From positions 1 through 38,669 of the forward strand of contig JAOPGA020000998.1 of NCBI GenBank assembly GCA_026419775.2: 38,669 bases of DNA, read 5' to 3'. Numbering within the stretch: position 1 is the stretch's first letter; each line of letters starts with the position of its first letter. Made by a program: the position numbers and the translations under genes. Positions 21,021 to 32,208 of this stretch are shown here, one piece after another. The notes under the pieces were generated by a model. The model had not been told where the DNA came from and ran no database searches. It saw only the letters and a program-made list of their open reading frames with translations. Source of the stretch: Acrasis kona. Its lineage: Eukaryota > Heterolobosea > Eutetramitea > Acrasida > Acrasidae.

Positions 21021-21639
21021 TACAAAAATCTTAAAATAAAGCTAGTATTCGGATTGAATCCTTGTGATACTGTCCTGCAGATTTATCTTATTATTTGAAT
21101 ATTATAAGGTGTTTTAAAGAGTTTATGTCGATTACCGAAAAGCATTTTTACCTGTTGTGCGAACGTTGCGCAATGACATATTGAACGTGAAACCATAGCT
21201 AAATACCTGATCGATCCCACCCTCATATTGGTGCACACACACCAATAGCATATAATTTTGATGAACTATGCCATTACCTTGCTATCTGAGAGAGGATTTG
21301 GTAGTATCTCTATAGGATATTGATTCTCCCTTTCTTCGCAACTAAAAACAAAGGTACCCTTGACTTATTTGGTTGATGTAACCTACCATTTATATTATCT
21401 ACGTACTGTTTTACATCTTCTTGAATAATTTTTTGCCAATTAATTTATAAATATTTACAACAATCACCCCGTTGGATAGAAAAAGAACGCCCCTGGCTAA
21501 AATATGCTTAATTCTCCGCTATTGGCAATACGTTAACCAAACAAAAAATATTTTCTATAATCCAAAACAAAACAGGACGTTACATACATAGTAGTCCTCT
21601 CTCGTAACTTTCCTTTTATTGAAATTCTAAAGAGCTCCA
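21021..21639. other. Divergent promoter region between AMPK-gamma and the MADS gene
   Basis: About 620 bases, AT-rich, with no credible coding frame. The palindromic core TTGCGCAA occurs near 21170. A TATA-like element is not obvious at a fixed distance from either start codon. Confidence 0.35.
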
Positions 21640-22523
21640 ATGGATAACCAAAACAACGATCACGAAAAACAGGACGACGAGGAAAGTCAAGAAGGAGACA
21701 CACAGATTACTAAGGGCAACTCTTCTCAAGCCTATGATGATGACGACGATGAAGGAACTCCAGCTAAGGGAAAGGCCACACAGAATAGACGGGCGGGTCG
21801 CAGAAAGATTAACATTGAATTTATTGGAGATAAATCAAGAAGGCACATTACGTTTAGTAAACGTAAGGCAGGTATCATGAAGAAAGCATATGAGTTGAGT
21901 ACTCTTACGGGTACTCAAGTGCTGCTACTAGTAGCAAGTGAGACCGGTCACGTGTATACTTTTGCCACTCCTAAACTACAACCACTCATCACAAAGACCG
22001 AAGGTAAAAACTTGATCCAAGCCTGCTTGAACGCTCCTGACCCTCAACCGCTTGAGAACCAACAAGATATGGGCCCAGGAGGACTTGGTGGAGATCAATT
22101 CCTTCCCCAACAGTCCGGCAGTCAACAAGGACATGGTTTAGACATGGACGGAAATGACATAAAAAAGATGCGTGGCGACATGAAGTCGGTTCCTGTACAG
22201 CAATATTCTCAAAGCCAACAACAAATGTCAAGCCCCACACCTTCTCAAGGAGGATATGGTAGTTTACCAACTGGCCCGACCAACACTTACCATCAATTCC
22301 ACAACAACACCAATACTCTGCATATGGAGACTTTTCACAGATGAGAGGAATGGGAGTCTCCGGAATGTCACACATGGGCAACCAGTATCAAAACTATGGC
22401 GTTAATCCAAATCAACTCACCGGAAGCCCAATTGATAATTCACACAAGGTCACCATTTACGCAAACAACATGCATAACCAAGGAGTGCCTCACGATACCC
22501 TCAATCAGTACCACCAAAACTAA
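21640..22523 (+). CDS. SRF-type MADS-box transcription factor; frame change near the 3' end
   Basis: Sequence-specific DNA-binding factor of the SRF (type I MADS) class, which binds CArG boxes. After an acidic N-terminus of about 50 residues comes a complete MADS domain (about 54-115): GRRKINIEFIGDKSRRHITF, SKRKAGIMKKAYELSTLTGT, QVLLLVASETGHVYTFATPK. It is followed by the SAM-type extension LQPLITKTEGKNLIQACLN; all are close to animal SRF. The rest is Gln/Gly/Met-rich, as in transactivation regions. The first frame ends at TGA 22342-22344. A second frame continues the same composition to TAA 22521-22523 (GDFSQMRGMGVSGMSHMGNQ). They join either by a 71-nt intron 22259-22329 (GT-AG, coding-like, longer than other introns here) or through a one-base indel. 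AATAAA lies about nine bases after the second stop. Confidence 0.9.
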
Positions 22524-22997
22524 CCCCTGTAATAAAAAACGACTTAATACAACTTATCCTGTCTTTTTGTTCTATTTCTAAAATTGATGGATGAACTTGG
22601 GCCCTGTGCTTAATCAGTATTTATTCCGTTTTACATCGCCCAAAGGCGTGTTGATCCTCCTCGCTTTTTACATAAAGGATCAATATCAAAATGCAAATCA
22701 AGCATGACTATTAAGAATGGCAATTGTGTTTTATTTCACCCACCGCTATCAACATAGCATGCAATCACTCTAACAGCCTCAATAGATAAAGTTGTACCCG
22801 CACTGACCCTTGATTGATCTTTCAAAAGCTAACTATTATGTAGTTTGATTATATTTCCATTCTTGAGGGTAGTGATGGCACTGAGTGATTAATTTTTTTT
22901 TACCAGAGTATTCTGACATCATTAATCGAAATTTATACTCCATTTTACGCTTTCACGTGAAAAACGTTTTGTAAGAGAACACATTTTTGGGCTTTAC
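22524..22997. other. Intergenic region between MADS and CCDC81-like genes
   Basis: About 470 bases, no credible frame. It contains the palindrome TTTCACGTGAA at 22951-22961, 37 bases before the downstream ATG, and a T9 run near 22890. No tRNA or snRNA is recognisable. Confidence 0.4.
22951..22961. promoter_or_regulatory. TTTCACGTGAA E-box-like palindrome
   Basis: An 11-bp element with a 10-bp perfect palindrome around CACGTG, 37 bases before the CCDC81-like start. The identical 11-mer occurs at 25413-25423 upstream of the importin gene. CACGTG is the classical bHLH/bZIP core; a regulatory function here is inference. Confidence 0.3.
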
Positions 22998-25290
22998 ATG
23001 AGCTCTCCCAAAGATGATGCCTTCTACAGACATTACATCGCTCAACGGAACAAGAAATCATCGTCTGATGAAAGTAGAGGAAGGAATACATATGTCACTC
23101 CTTATCGAAACCATAGGAATGTAGTGCACAGTATCACAGATTTGAATTATCCCCACTCCCCACCAAATCCTGTATCGAGGAATATTGTTGATGGATTTCA
23201 AAAACAATTGCAACCATACTCTAGGAAGAATTCGAGACCTTCTTCGTCTAATAGCTCTCATGAGCAATCTTTGATAGATAGGGCTATAGATACTTTATTA
23301 ACAAGCGACACTGAAAGGTTGAAATATGGCAATCTGACAAAATCCGCAATCAAGGTTTTTTAACTATATCAATATTCTAAAGATTTAGAATGTATGGAAC
23401 AGTGCATTAAAATACATCGAGTCTGAAATGTTGAGCGGAAAAGGTGTAAATTGGAGAGAGCTGGGCATGTTTAGCTTTGAAACTCACAAAAGAGATGACG
23501 CCGGTGTTTATGGAAAGAAAATGCACCGAAGACCTGTATTTGTACTCTCCGAAGCCTTCTCCAGAAATTACGGAATTCATTCAAAGAAGTTGGCATCAAC
23601 TGCACCCGTCCACAAAATCAATTACATGTAAAACATTCGACCAATGTGTTGATAAATTAACCTATAATAGAGTTATCGGACAGCTTGCTGATTGTGGAAG
23701 AGATTTGGTCAGTTCAGTGTTGCAGGATTTATTAAAGTACATTGGCAAAGAAGTCCAAACTAAAAATTCCCCAAACGAGTTGGAATGTGGTGTTTGTCGA
23801 TTATTATTTCAAGGTTCATGCCACATCACGTGGGATAAAAATTTTGTTAAAAAAGTCAGGGATGCTGATTTGCTCCAGATGGTAAGCATTACTGATACCG
23901 TCCGCTTATATGATTTTAGAGCCCTGATGTGAGAGAGTTAGCGGCTAATACCTACCAAGACGCCCAAAGAAACAAACAGTTACTTTTGAACGCCGGCGTC
24001 AGCACCATGGTAAATAGATACAAAGCTACGCGATCCATAAGTCCTACCAAACAACTGCCCACTCTTGATAATGCCATCAAAGTCTCTCGACCGCCATCTG
24101 CATGTTCAAAGAGTTTGGAATACATCGACACAGCAGATGGCACATTTTTAAAAGCAACAAATAAACCCAGCCCACAGTCCATGCCATCGTCTCCTTATCA
24201 CGCACCATTAGATACAAAATTAACCACCAATACTCCACAAAGACCTAGCACTGCTAGCTCGATTACAAGTGGCATCAAGTCAGCAAAAATAAAACAAGTG
24301 CAAAGGAAAGAGCTGAAGAAAAGCTGGGAACAAAGCATAGCCCATAAACAACAGCAAAGAGAGGAATTGATGCAGCAAGCTTCACAAGATAGAGAAGATC
24401 TAGATAAGGAAGTAGAATTGATTAATAAAATCCAATCGGAGGAAGCAAAAAATAAGAGAGCGCCATCGGTCATGAATCAAAATTACAACAAGAAAGCTGA
24501 AACATACACATCAAATCAGAGATCAGAATCGATGAACGAAATGATGTACAACCTTAATAAATCGAATGCTGTTTATGATGAATACATTAGAAAGCAAACA
24601 GAGAAGAAGAACGTTGCGAACGAGCTATCCAAGCAAATTGCCGAAAAGAAGAAGGAACAAATTAGAGAAAAGATGGAATTGATTGACAGTTACAACAACG
24701 ATTTGTTCAAAGATACCACTCCTAGCAGCCCCCAATCGTACATATCAGCCAAGGTGAGTATATTGCCAAAAGCATCATCTCCTGGTCAATTTGATTTATC
24801 TACTATGCAAGCCATTAAAAAAATAGATTTCAAACATCGGGACGACAAGAATCTTGTAGAGAATTTGAATAAACAAGTTGAAGAAGTCAAGATGAAGAGG
24901 AGATTGGGTGATGGTAATTTCATGTACACGTCGACCGACACCTCATTCATCAAGGACGGTGATCAAGATGGATATTTGGATCGGTCCAGAGCCAGAGCAA
25001 AAGAACTGGCGGCGCACAACCAGCAAACAGCGTTGGAAAAGGCTGAACTTTTGAAAATAGAGAGAGAGAAGGAGAGACGGGAGGGAGAAGCAAAACTGAG
25101 GCAATTTATGAAGCTTTTAGATGAGGAACAACAAAAAATTGAATTAGAGAAGCAGAAGGTAATACAAGAGACTAGGAGAGAATGGGAAGAGCAGATCAAA
25201 CGTAAGGAGAAGCAGGATAGGGAATTTCTAGTATTGAATGGAGAGTTACTTCAAAATTCATTTCAACTCACAGGCGATAAAAACAAGTGA
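22998..25290 (+). CDS. CCDC81-like HU-domain coiled-coil protein
   Basis: Exons are 22998-23354, 23389-23627, 23671-23881 and 23920-25290 (introns 34, 43 and 38 nt), about 725 residues. After a disordered Ser-rich start, residues about 118-200 match the CCDC81 HU-like domain: IKNVWNSALKYIESEMLSGK, GVNWRELGMFSFETHKRD, RRPVFVLSEAFSRNYGI. A second region (VIGQLADCGRDLVSSVLQDL, YIGKEVQ) resembles the second HU-like domain, followed by a CGVCRLLFQGSC cysteine cluster. The C-terminal 400 residues are mostly Lys/Glu/Gln coiled coil ending in a strong heptad region (LLDEEQQKIELEKQK). In animals CCDC81 is associated with centrosomes or cilia. The stop is TGA with no overlapping AATAAA. Confidence 0.8.
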
Positions 25291-25614
25291 AGAGTAAAAT
25301 GTATTTCGATGGAGGATTGATTGCGTTTATACAAAGCAATCATGAATGTTTTGTGTAAATATCGAAGAGGCTATTTTTTGTCACATAAGAAGCGAGTCTT
25401 AATAAAATCTAATTTCACGTGAATAATTTCCGTCGTTCAATTGAAAGAATAATGTTTGATCCTCCAATTTGTTTTGAGCCCAAAAGGACTTGTTCAACAT
25501 TTGACGCTTTCGCCAACAGCAAAATACACATTTTGGTATCGTTGTGTTTAGACGTTTAACAGTTACAACACCGAAGTCAATTTAAGAAGTCGAACATTTC
25601 ACACTAAAACGACC
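25291..25614. other. Promoter region of the importin gene
   Basis: About 320 bases with no credible frame. It holds the second copy of the TTTCACGTGAA palindrome (25413-25423) and CA/AC-rich sequence just before the start codon. Confidence 0.4.
25413..25423. promoter_or_regulatory. TTTCACGTGAA E-box-like palindrome, second copy
   Basis: Identical over 11 bp to the element at 22951-22961; here it lies 191 bases upstream of the importin start codon. Function inferred only from recurrence and the CACGTG core. Confidence 0.25.
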
Positions 25615-28600
25615 ATGCTACCACAGACAATTACAAATGTCCAAGAGTTAGAACAGGTGCTTTCAGCATTATTGACACCTGATTCCAATGTGGTACGTGG
25701 AGCAGAGGCTGTTCTTGGAGCATTTACAGCCGAAGTAAAATGCATACCAGCATTATATCAACAATTACACAGCACAAACATTGGCGTCAAACAAATGGCC
25801 GCAGTTACCATGAGAAGACACATCAGGTTGCACTTCCCATCGCTAGATGAAAATTCGAAGAATACTTTAAAATCTGGTTTGTTGGAACTAGTCTTGGAAG
25901 AGAAAGAGTATGTGCGACCAACATGTATTGTACCTAACGCTTCAAAGTAATCTTGTGAGGAGTTCCATCGTTCAATTAATCGGAAGCGTCGCCAAATTAG
26001 AAATAACGCGATGGCCAGATTTGGCAAAATTCCTGACGAACTGCACAAAGAGTCAGAATCACATTCACAGAGAGGTAATTCGATGCATGTTTCACGAATT
26101 CACGCCTTCATAGTTGGGCATGTCGCTGTTCGCCACCCTGATCGATAATGCAACCGATCCCATCAAAGCCAACATGGTGGCACTGGTCGGCGCCATACAA
26201 GCAGGTCTCACGGACCCAGTACAGGGCGTACAGACGGTCGCACTAAAGACCGTAGGTTCGCTGGTCAAGACCATCAAGGGAGAAAAGGAAGTGCAGCTGG
26301 TGGCGCCGCTCATACCGCACGTGGTCAAGGCCATCACCCTGCTCATCCAACAACACGAAGACGATCACGCCATCAATGCGTTCGAAATATTCGAAGAAAT
26401 CACCAGGATCAAGACGCACGGATTCGACTCGGCCATGCCGTCCTTGATCTCGTTCATGTTCACCATCGGCAAGGATGCGAACCAATCCATCGAAGTGCGC
26501 GATCGTGCCATCACGTTCGTAGGATGGGTGATTGCGTTCAAACCCAACATTTTGACCAAACAAAAGATCGTCCCCTCCATCATTGACATGAGCTTCACGT
26601 TGTTGGTGGAGTCGTCGGATCAAGATGACTTGTTCAACGACGAAATCACAATCTACAAGTGCGGTGCTCAATTGCTGGACGAATTGGCGGCAGGCGTTCC
26701 CAGCAAATACATTTTCAATCATGCCATGCGCATCGCAGTGCCGCTCACGGACAGCAACAAGGCAGCAGAAAGAAAAGCAGGCTACACTAGCATCGGAATC
26801 ATGGCGGAGGGATGTCACGATCCGTCCAGAAACAACCTGAGCAGCATTGTTCCCTTGTTGTTGCGGGGCATGCAGGATCAAGATGCATCGGTGCGCAGTG
26901 CGGCCAATGTCGCCATGTCGTCGTGTGCAGAATTCCTGCAGCCAGAGATTTATGCCCATCATCACCTGATATTGCCCCAAGTGGTGCGTAGCTTGGACGA
27001 GAGCAGCACCGAAGTCAAGGAGAAGGTGTGCTGCACGTTGGATGCCTTTTGTCGATACATGAACGAATCCATACTACCGTACACCGATCAAATCATGACC
27101 AAATTACTACAAATGTTGACCAGCGGCGACGGAAAGACGCAAGAAGTGATCGCCAGTGCCATCAGCGCGGTGGCAGGTGCTGCTCAAAAGAGCTTCTTGC
27201 CCTACGCTCAAACGGTGTTGTACATGATGAATCAGATCATGAGCAGTCCACACGACAACTTGATCACTCTGAAGGGAAAGGCCATCGAGTGCGTTGGGAT
27301 CGTTGCCACTGCCATTGGCAAGGAACACTTTGCGCCCTTCTTTGATCCATTCATGCAACATGCCATTCACATTATGAAATCGCCCAATCAACAAAATCAT
27401 CACGACGAACTGCGCGAATATACGTTTACCTTCTTCGAGAATATATCGTCGTGTTTGGGCGGCGAATTCAACGTTTATTTACCACAGGTGATGGAATTTG
27501 TGATGGAGTGTTTGAGCGATGGTGGCATCAGCGAACAAGCGCTGGAACAAATACAAGTGAACGCGCCACAAGTGACTGGCGATTTGGATGGTAGAGTAAA
27601 ATATCAAGAAGAAGAAGAAGAAGAAGAAGAGGTGGATTTGGAAGATGATGAAGCAGAAGAGATTGAAGAGGACGATGATGATGACGACGACGAGGGTAAT
27701 TATCGCTACGTGCGCACCACTCAAGTAGAAGAACGTGCATCAGCCATCAATGCATGTGGTGCATTTGCAAAGGCATGTGGACCTCACTTTAAACCCTACC
27801 TACCTCAAGCGTTGGACATTTTGCTCAACGACAGCAGTTACTTTCACTATATCGTGAGGCGCACCGTGATGAGCGCGCTCAAGAATTTACTATACGTACT
27901 AATCGATGCGCCGCTCATCAAATCATCATCATCGCCCACCTTCTCCCAACAACAAACGCTGCTCATGGACCAAATCATGACCACGCACATTGCGGTCATG
28001 ATGGAGGATGCCGACAAGGAGACAGTAGCGCTCACTTGCGAGAGCATCTGCGTGATTTGCAAGGAATTCGGATGCAACGTGTTGAAGCCGTACGTGGACG
28101 GATTGATGAGCGCGCTGTTCATCCTGCTGCAACAACAAGCGCCCAGCAATCAAAAATCACTGGACGAAGACGACGATCATGATTTGGTGCTGATCGATGT
28201 GGTCAGCGATGCAGTGGATGACGTGGCGAGGACGCTACGCGGCGACTTTAAGCCATACATGAAGCAACTGGTGCCCATATTGCTGGACTATATGAGACCA
28301 TCCAGAGCAGTCGGTGATCGCATCATGGCCCTTGGTACCCTTGGAGAGGTGAGCAAGGCCATGGGCCATGATATTTGTGACTTTGTGAGCGGCGACTTGT
28401 TCAATCACGTCATGAACGGACTCAAGGATTCCAATCACAACATTCAAAGGAATGCAGTGTTTTGTGCTGGCGTGTGGTGCTTGAACCTAAAACAACAAAT
28501 GCAACCGCACGTGTTGAACATTCTACAATTGTTGTATCCCATCTTTGTGATGAACAGAGAGCAAGCGAACGCTGCAGTGTTGGATAATGCTTGTGGAACG

Positions 28601-28942
28601 GTTGCCAGGATGATCTTGGCAGAGTATCAACAATTGCCGGTGAGTCAAGTATTACCGGTCATGTTGGGCGCATTGCCGCTCAGGGAGGACCACGACGAGA
28701 ACGAAGTGGTGTACGCTAGTATTTGTGGTTTGCTGATGAAGGGCGATTCTTGTGCGGCTGCTCACATGAACGTGATATTGAGCTTGTTCGTCAAGGTGCT
28801 GCACGATTCTCACACGCAAGAGGTCGTGAGGAATGGGATAATGGGCATATTGAAGGACATCAAATCAAAACATGCTGCGCAGTGGAATCAAGTGTTGTTG
28901 ACGTTGGGTGCGGAACAGGGTAAATTTTTAAACGACTTGTAA
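25615..28942 (+). CDS. Importin-beta family nuclear transport receptor (IPO4/Kap123-like)
   Basis: HEAT-repeat karyopherin that carries cargo such as ribosomal proteins or histones through nuclear pores under RanGTP control. Exons are 25615-25907, 25948-26074 and 26114-28942 (introns 40 and 39 nt), about 1,082 residues, matching IPO4/Kap123 in length. The N-terminus has the importin-beta N domain (LLTPDSNVVRGAEAVLGAFT; VKQMAAVTMRRHIRLHFPSL). HEAT repeats run throughout (for example LRGMQDQDASVRSAANVAMS; HVMNGLKDSNHNIQRNAVFC). An acidic loop of Glu/Asp near residues 590-620 sits at the place expected for the Ran/cargo-regulating loop and is encoded partly by a GAA repeat. The third exon is noticeably more GC-rich than the first two. 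The gene converges with the hemerythrin gene across 18 nt, and AATAAA (28941-28946) overlaps the stop. Confidence 0.92.
27608..27631 (+). repeat. (GAA)n trinucleotide repeat
   Basis: Eight GAA units in frame, encoding the poly-Glu start of the acidic loop of the importin. Confidence 0.8.
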
Positions 28943-28965
28943 TAAAAAGTAACATTTTTTTTATT
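28941..28965. terminator. Convergent 3' junction with overlapping poly(A) signals (18-nt stop-to-stop gap)
   Basis: AATAAA on the plus strand (28941-28946) overlaps the importin TAA. AATAAA on the minus strand (complement of 28960-28965) overlaps the hemerythrin TAA. The gap between the stops is 28943-28960, 18 nt. Confidence 0.7.
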
Positions 28966-29566
28966 CTGCTGGAGATGATAGAGCATCGCGTGGTCTTCCG
29001 ACGATTGCATCGAATGTCTTGTCGACTAGTCCTTGGACTGGTGCGAACAATCCTAGTCCTTGTGATGGTCGGTTTGGCATGTGAGGATGTACGTGAGTTG
29101 GGGCGGCTTCCTTGGCTGCGCTTAATTGTTTTGCCAATTCCAGCTTTTCTTCCTCGGATAACTTTTCGTCTAGCTTTGGGAATTGTAATTCTTCCTCTTC
29201 GTTGTTGTGTGCCCTCAAATCGACCATGAATCTATCTACTAGTTCATCGAATAGCTTCAAATCAATGTCCTTCTCGTCCCATTTGGATAAAACTTCGAAT
29301 GCAGCCAAGTTTTCTTTGACTAGGGTGTGTTCGAGCAGTGCAGTTTGTACTAGGAACTTGCCCTTCTCTAAATGCTTTTCTATCAAAGGATACAGTCTTA
29401 ATTCTTCTGCAGCGGAGTGGCGTGCCAACTCCCAGTGTATTTTGTCTAACCATTGCGTACGTTCCTTCCAGTCCTTTGACTCCTTATATTTGTCGTAATA
29501 CTCATACATTTCTTCGTGGTCTTCCTTTAGAACGTCCCATGGATTATTTTTGTTGTACTTGCCCAT
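28961..29566 (-). CDS. Hemerythrin-like HHE cation-binding protein
   Basis: Intronless, 201 residues. The four-helix HHE fold is visible with likely di-iron ligands: His17 (KEDHEEMYEYYDKY), His50 and Glu54 (ARHSAAEEL), His80 (LLEHTLVKENL), and His120 with Glu124/125 (LRAHNNEEEEL). The C-terminal 45 residues form a His/Pro-containing extension (THVHPHMPNRP) not needed for the fold. There is no signal peptide, so it is probably cytosolic. Family members bind O2, iron or NO-related ligands; which one applies here cannot be told. It lies divergent from actin across about 620 bp, with an AATAAA overlapping its stop. Confidence 0.92.
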   Translation of the reverse strand: MGKYNKNNPWDVLKEDHEEMYEYYDKYKESKDWKERTQWLDKIHWELARHSAAEELRLYPLIEKHLEKGKFLVQTALLEHTLVKENLAAFEVLSKWDEKDIDLKLFDELVDRFMVDLRAHNNEEEELQFPKLDEKLSEEEKLELAKQLSAAKEAAPTHVHPHMPNRPSQGLGLFAPVQGLVDKTFDAIVGRPRDALSSPAE

Positions 29567-30189
29567 TGTTGTGTTTTTGTTTCTTGATATTTGATAAGAA
29601 CAATTTCAGCGCTATTTATGTTCGATCTTATCCGTCATTTAAAAATATTTTTTCTATTTTTAACTTGACCAATGAGAATAAGATCTGCTGCCGTAGTCTC
29701 TATGCTCTTGTTTCACCCGTTAACACCTTGCTTTTCTAATGTTTTGTAAGGAAGGTTGATGCACACATTAATGAACAAGTTTCGATTTGATCGTCTTTGA
29801 CTGCAAGATCATCTTTTGTCTCCAATTTTTTGATAAGAACGACACGGAACACAATTCTAGCCAAGACCCAGCAATCTAAGATTGCATTTTGTTATTAACA
29901 TGTTAATAAATTATATTTTATTCACTTTAATTGGTGTATAACTCCACCAGTGCGAAATGTACCCCGAAGACGAAAATGTATTGAAAAGGTTCATCATTTT
30001 TTGATTTTCATGGCCCGAACCTTATATGTATTTTTTAATACACGGAGAATAGCAGCAGCATTACAACCATCAACGCGGTCAATAAGCCAATGAAATGCTG
30101 ATTGAGGTCAACACGTCACATGTACCCTGTCACGGTATAAATTTGAAATTTTCATCCAGTGACACAACAAAACAAAAGATACAGATACA
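29567..30189. other. Divergent promoter region, hemerythrin/actin
   Basis: About 620 bases. On the actin side there is a clear TATAAAT (30136-30142). On the hemerythrin side an ATAAATAG reads on the minus strand near 29612. No other gene is seen. Confidence 0.5.
30136..30142 (+). promoter_or_regulatory. TATA box of actin
   Basis: TATAAAT in GGTATAAATTTG, 54 bases from its first base to the actin ATG, the usual geometry for a TATA element with a short A-rich leader. Confidence 0.55.
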
Positions 30190-31317
30190 ATGGCAGACGA
30201 ACCACAAGCTTTAGTTGTTGACAACGGATCCGGTATGTGCAAGGCCGGTTTTGCAGGAGATGATGCCCCACGTGCCGTCTTCCCCTCCATCATTGGTAGA
30301 CCCAAGCAAAAGTCCATCATGGTTGGTATGGGAAACAAGGATGCCTACGTTGGTGACGAAGCCCAATCCAAGAGAGGTATCTTGACTCTACGTTACCCAA
30401 TCGAGCACGGTATTGTTACCAACTGGGACGATATGGAGAAGATCTGGCATCACACCTTCTACAATGAATTGCGTGTTGCCCCAGAGGAGCACCCCGTCTT
30501 GTTGACTGAAGCCCCATTGAACCCCAAGGCCAACAGAGAGAAGATGACCCAAATCATGTTCGAGACCTTCTCCGTCCCAGCCATGTACGTCGCCATTCAA
30601 GCTGTCTTGTCTCTATATGCCTCCGGACGTACCACTGGTATTGTTATGGACTCTGGTGATGGTGTCTCCCACACTGTACCAATCTACGAAGGTTACGCCC
30701 TACCCCACGCCATCTTGCGTTTGGATTTGGCCGGAAGAGATTTGACTGACTACTTGATGAAGATTTTGATGGAACGTGGTTACTCATTCACCACCACCGC
30801 CGAACGTGAAATCGTCCGTGACATCAAGGAGAAGTTGTGCTACATCGCTCTTGACTTCGACGAGGAGATGAAGAAAGCCGCCGAGTCATCCGCTTTGGAG
30901 AAGAGCTACGAACTTCCCGACGGTAACGTCATCACCGTTGGTAACGAGCGTTTCAGATGCCCAGAAGTCTTGTTCCAACCCAACTTCATCGGTATGGAAG
31001 CTGCTGGTGTCCACGAGACCACCTTCAACTCCATCGGTAAGTGCGATATCGATATCAGAAAGGACTTGTACGGAAACGTTGTCTTGTCCGGTGGTACGAC
31101 CATGTTCGAAGGTATTGCCGAGCGCATGACCAAGGAGTTGACCAACTTGGCACCAGCCTCAATGAAGATCAAGGTTGTCGCCCCACCAGAACGTAAATAC
31201 TCTGTCTGGATTGGTGGTTCCATCTTGGCCTCTCTATCTACTTTCCAACAAATGTGGATTTCAAAGGACGAGTACGAAGAGTCTGGCCCAGGTATTGTTC
31301 ACAGAAAGTGCTTCTAA
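30190..31317 (+). CDS. Actin
   Basis: Intronless, 375 residues, canonical length. ATP-binding loops [20 protein letters not shown] and [16 protein letters not shown], His73 (PIEHGI) and the C-terminus [10 protein letters not shown] are intact. The DNase-I-binding loop reads [17 protein letters not shown], where animal actins have RHQGV at the start, with His40 replaced by Gln-Lys. This changes a surface that makes the longitudinal filament contact. Codon use is strongly biased (TTG Leu, GTC/GTT Val, CGT Arg), as expected for a highly expressed gene and unlike most neighbours. It has a TATA box and short leader. The stop TAA is followed by T-rich sequence with ATTAAA instead of AATAAA. Confidence 0.99.
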
Positions 31318-32208
31318 GAGAAATGTGTACATTTTTATTAAATCAATCTTTTGTACTATCCACGTTTTTCTTTTTCTGTACTCAGCAACATCTGCAGCTT
31401 TTAATTATCATATTAGGGTCAAAATAGAAACTCAGTCCAATTGTTGTAAATTGATGTTGGCGGCAAAAAAAATCGTTAAGTGTTTTTATTCTTAAATACA
31501 GTGTACACCGGAATAACAGAGCTCATCGACAAATTTATTTGATGGATGCCATTGAACAGTTTAGTGATGAATCAACAACACAAACTAAGCCATCCTCTAC
31601 CGTAGAAAAAACGTAATGAATATAGAAGCCGTGGAAACAAAAGCTCTCATGAGCCAACACAGGTCGTATTCAAGTTTATACACTCATCAAACAACATACA
31701 TGGCGTCCATTACAGACGGTCGCAACCAACATCACACGAACATTTGCATGCAGAATTGATTGGTCAATCGTATCATATACAAATCATTTTCAAGGAGCAT
31801 TCTCACACAAACTATCAATGTATAACAAGAGTGGTATTTACTACACAAGTTACATTAGAACGTGCGAATGCTTAATTGGAATTAATTTGTGTCATTGTGT
31901 GAAAAAATTTACCCAATAATTGCCATACAACGGTAAAGGCACGCATATTACGATTGCATCATGTCAAACCTCATTCCCAACCTGTTTTCATTACATTGAA
32001 TCAAAATGTCATCGTACTTCGCTGTGTTCCATTCCCAGATTCAGTTTTTTGTACGATTCTATTTCTTTTTACCCCGTGCCCTTTAATGGACAAACGATTT
32101 TACCTCCAAAATTTTACTCCTTTATGGTCATGTGAATTACGATGCAATGTTCCGTGTTCCTTGGTGCACCAAAGTAAAACTAACCGAAAAATACAATCAC
32201 CCCCAAGC
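31318..32208. other. Long intergenic region with no firm gene
   Basis: About 890 bases. A 24-codon frame starts at 31542 (MDAIEQFSDESTTQTKPSST) and ends at TAA near 31615. It is too short and unsupported to call, though it could be an upstream ORF or a first exon. The frame from 31954 to 32208 is open and continuous with the small gene that follows, but its composition is not protein-like. No RNA gene is recognised. Confidence 0.35.

Noticed and set aside
26243-26980. 245-codon open frame on the minus strand opposite the importin gene
   Set aside because: It is antisense to a strongly conserved HEAT-repeat coding exon, has an His/Arg-rich composition typical of shadow frames, and has no family resemblance.
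30019-30030. Near CArG box (CCTTATATGT) upstream of actin, tempting because an SRF-type gene is nearby
   Set aside because: The consensus CC(A/T)6GG is not met at the last positions, and one near match in AT-rich DNA is expected by chance.
31954-32208. N-terminal extension of the SMR-like ORF
   Set aside because: In frame and open, but Cys/Phe/Pro composition looks like translated noncoding DNA, and the conserved-looking part starts at the ATG at 32209.
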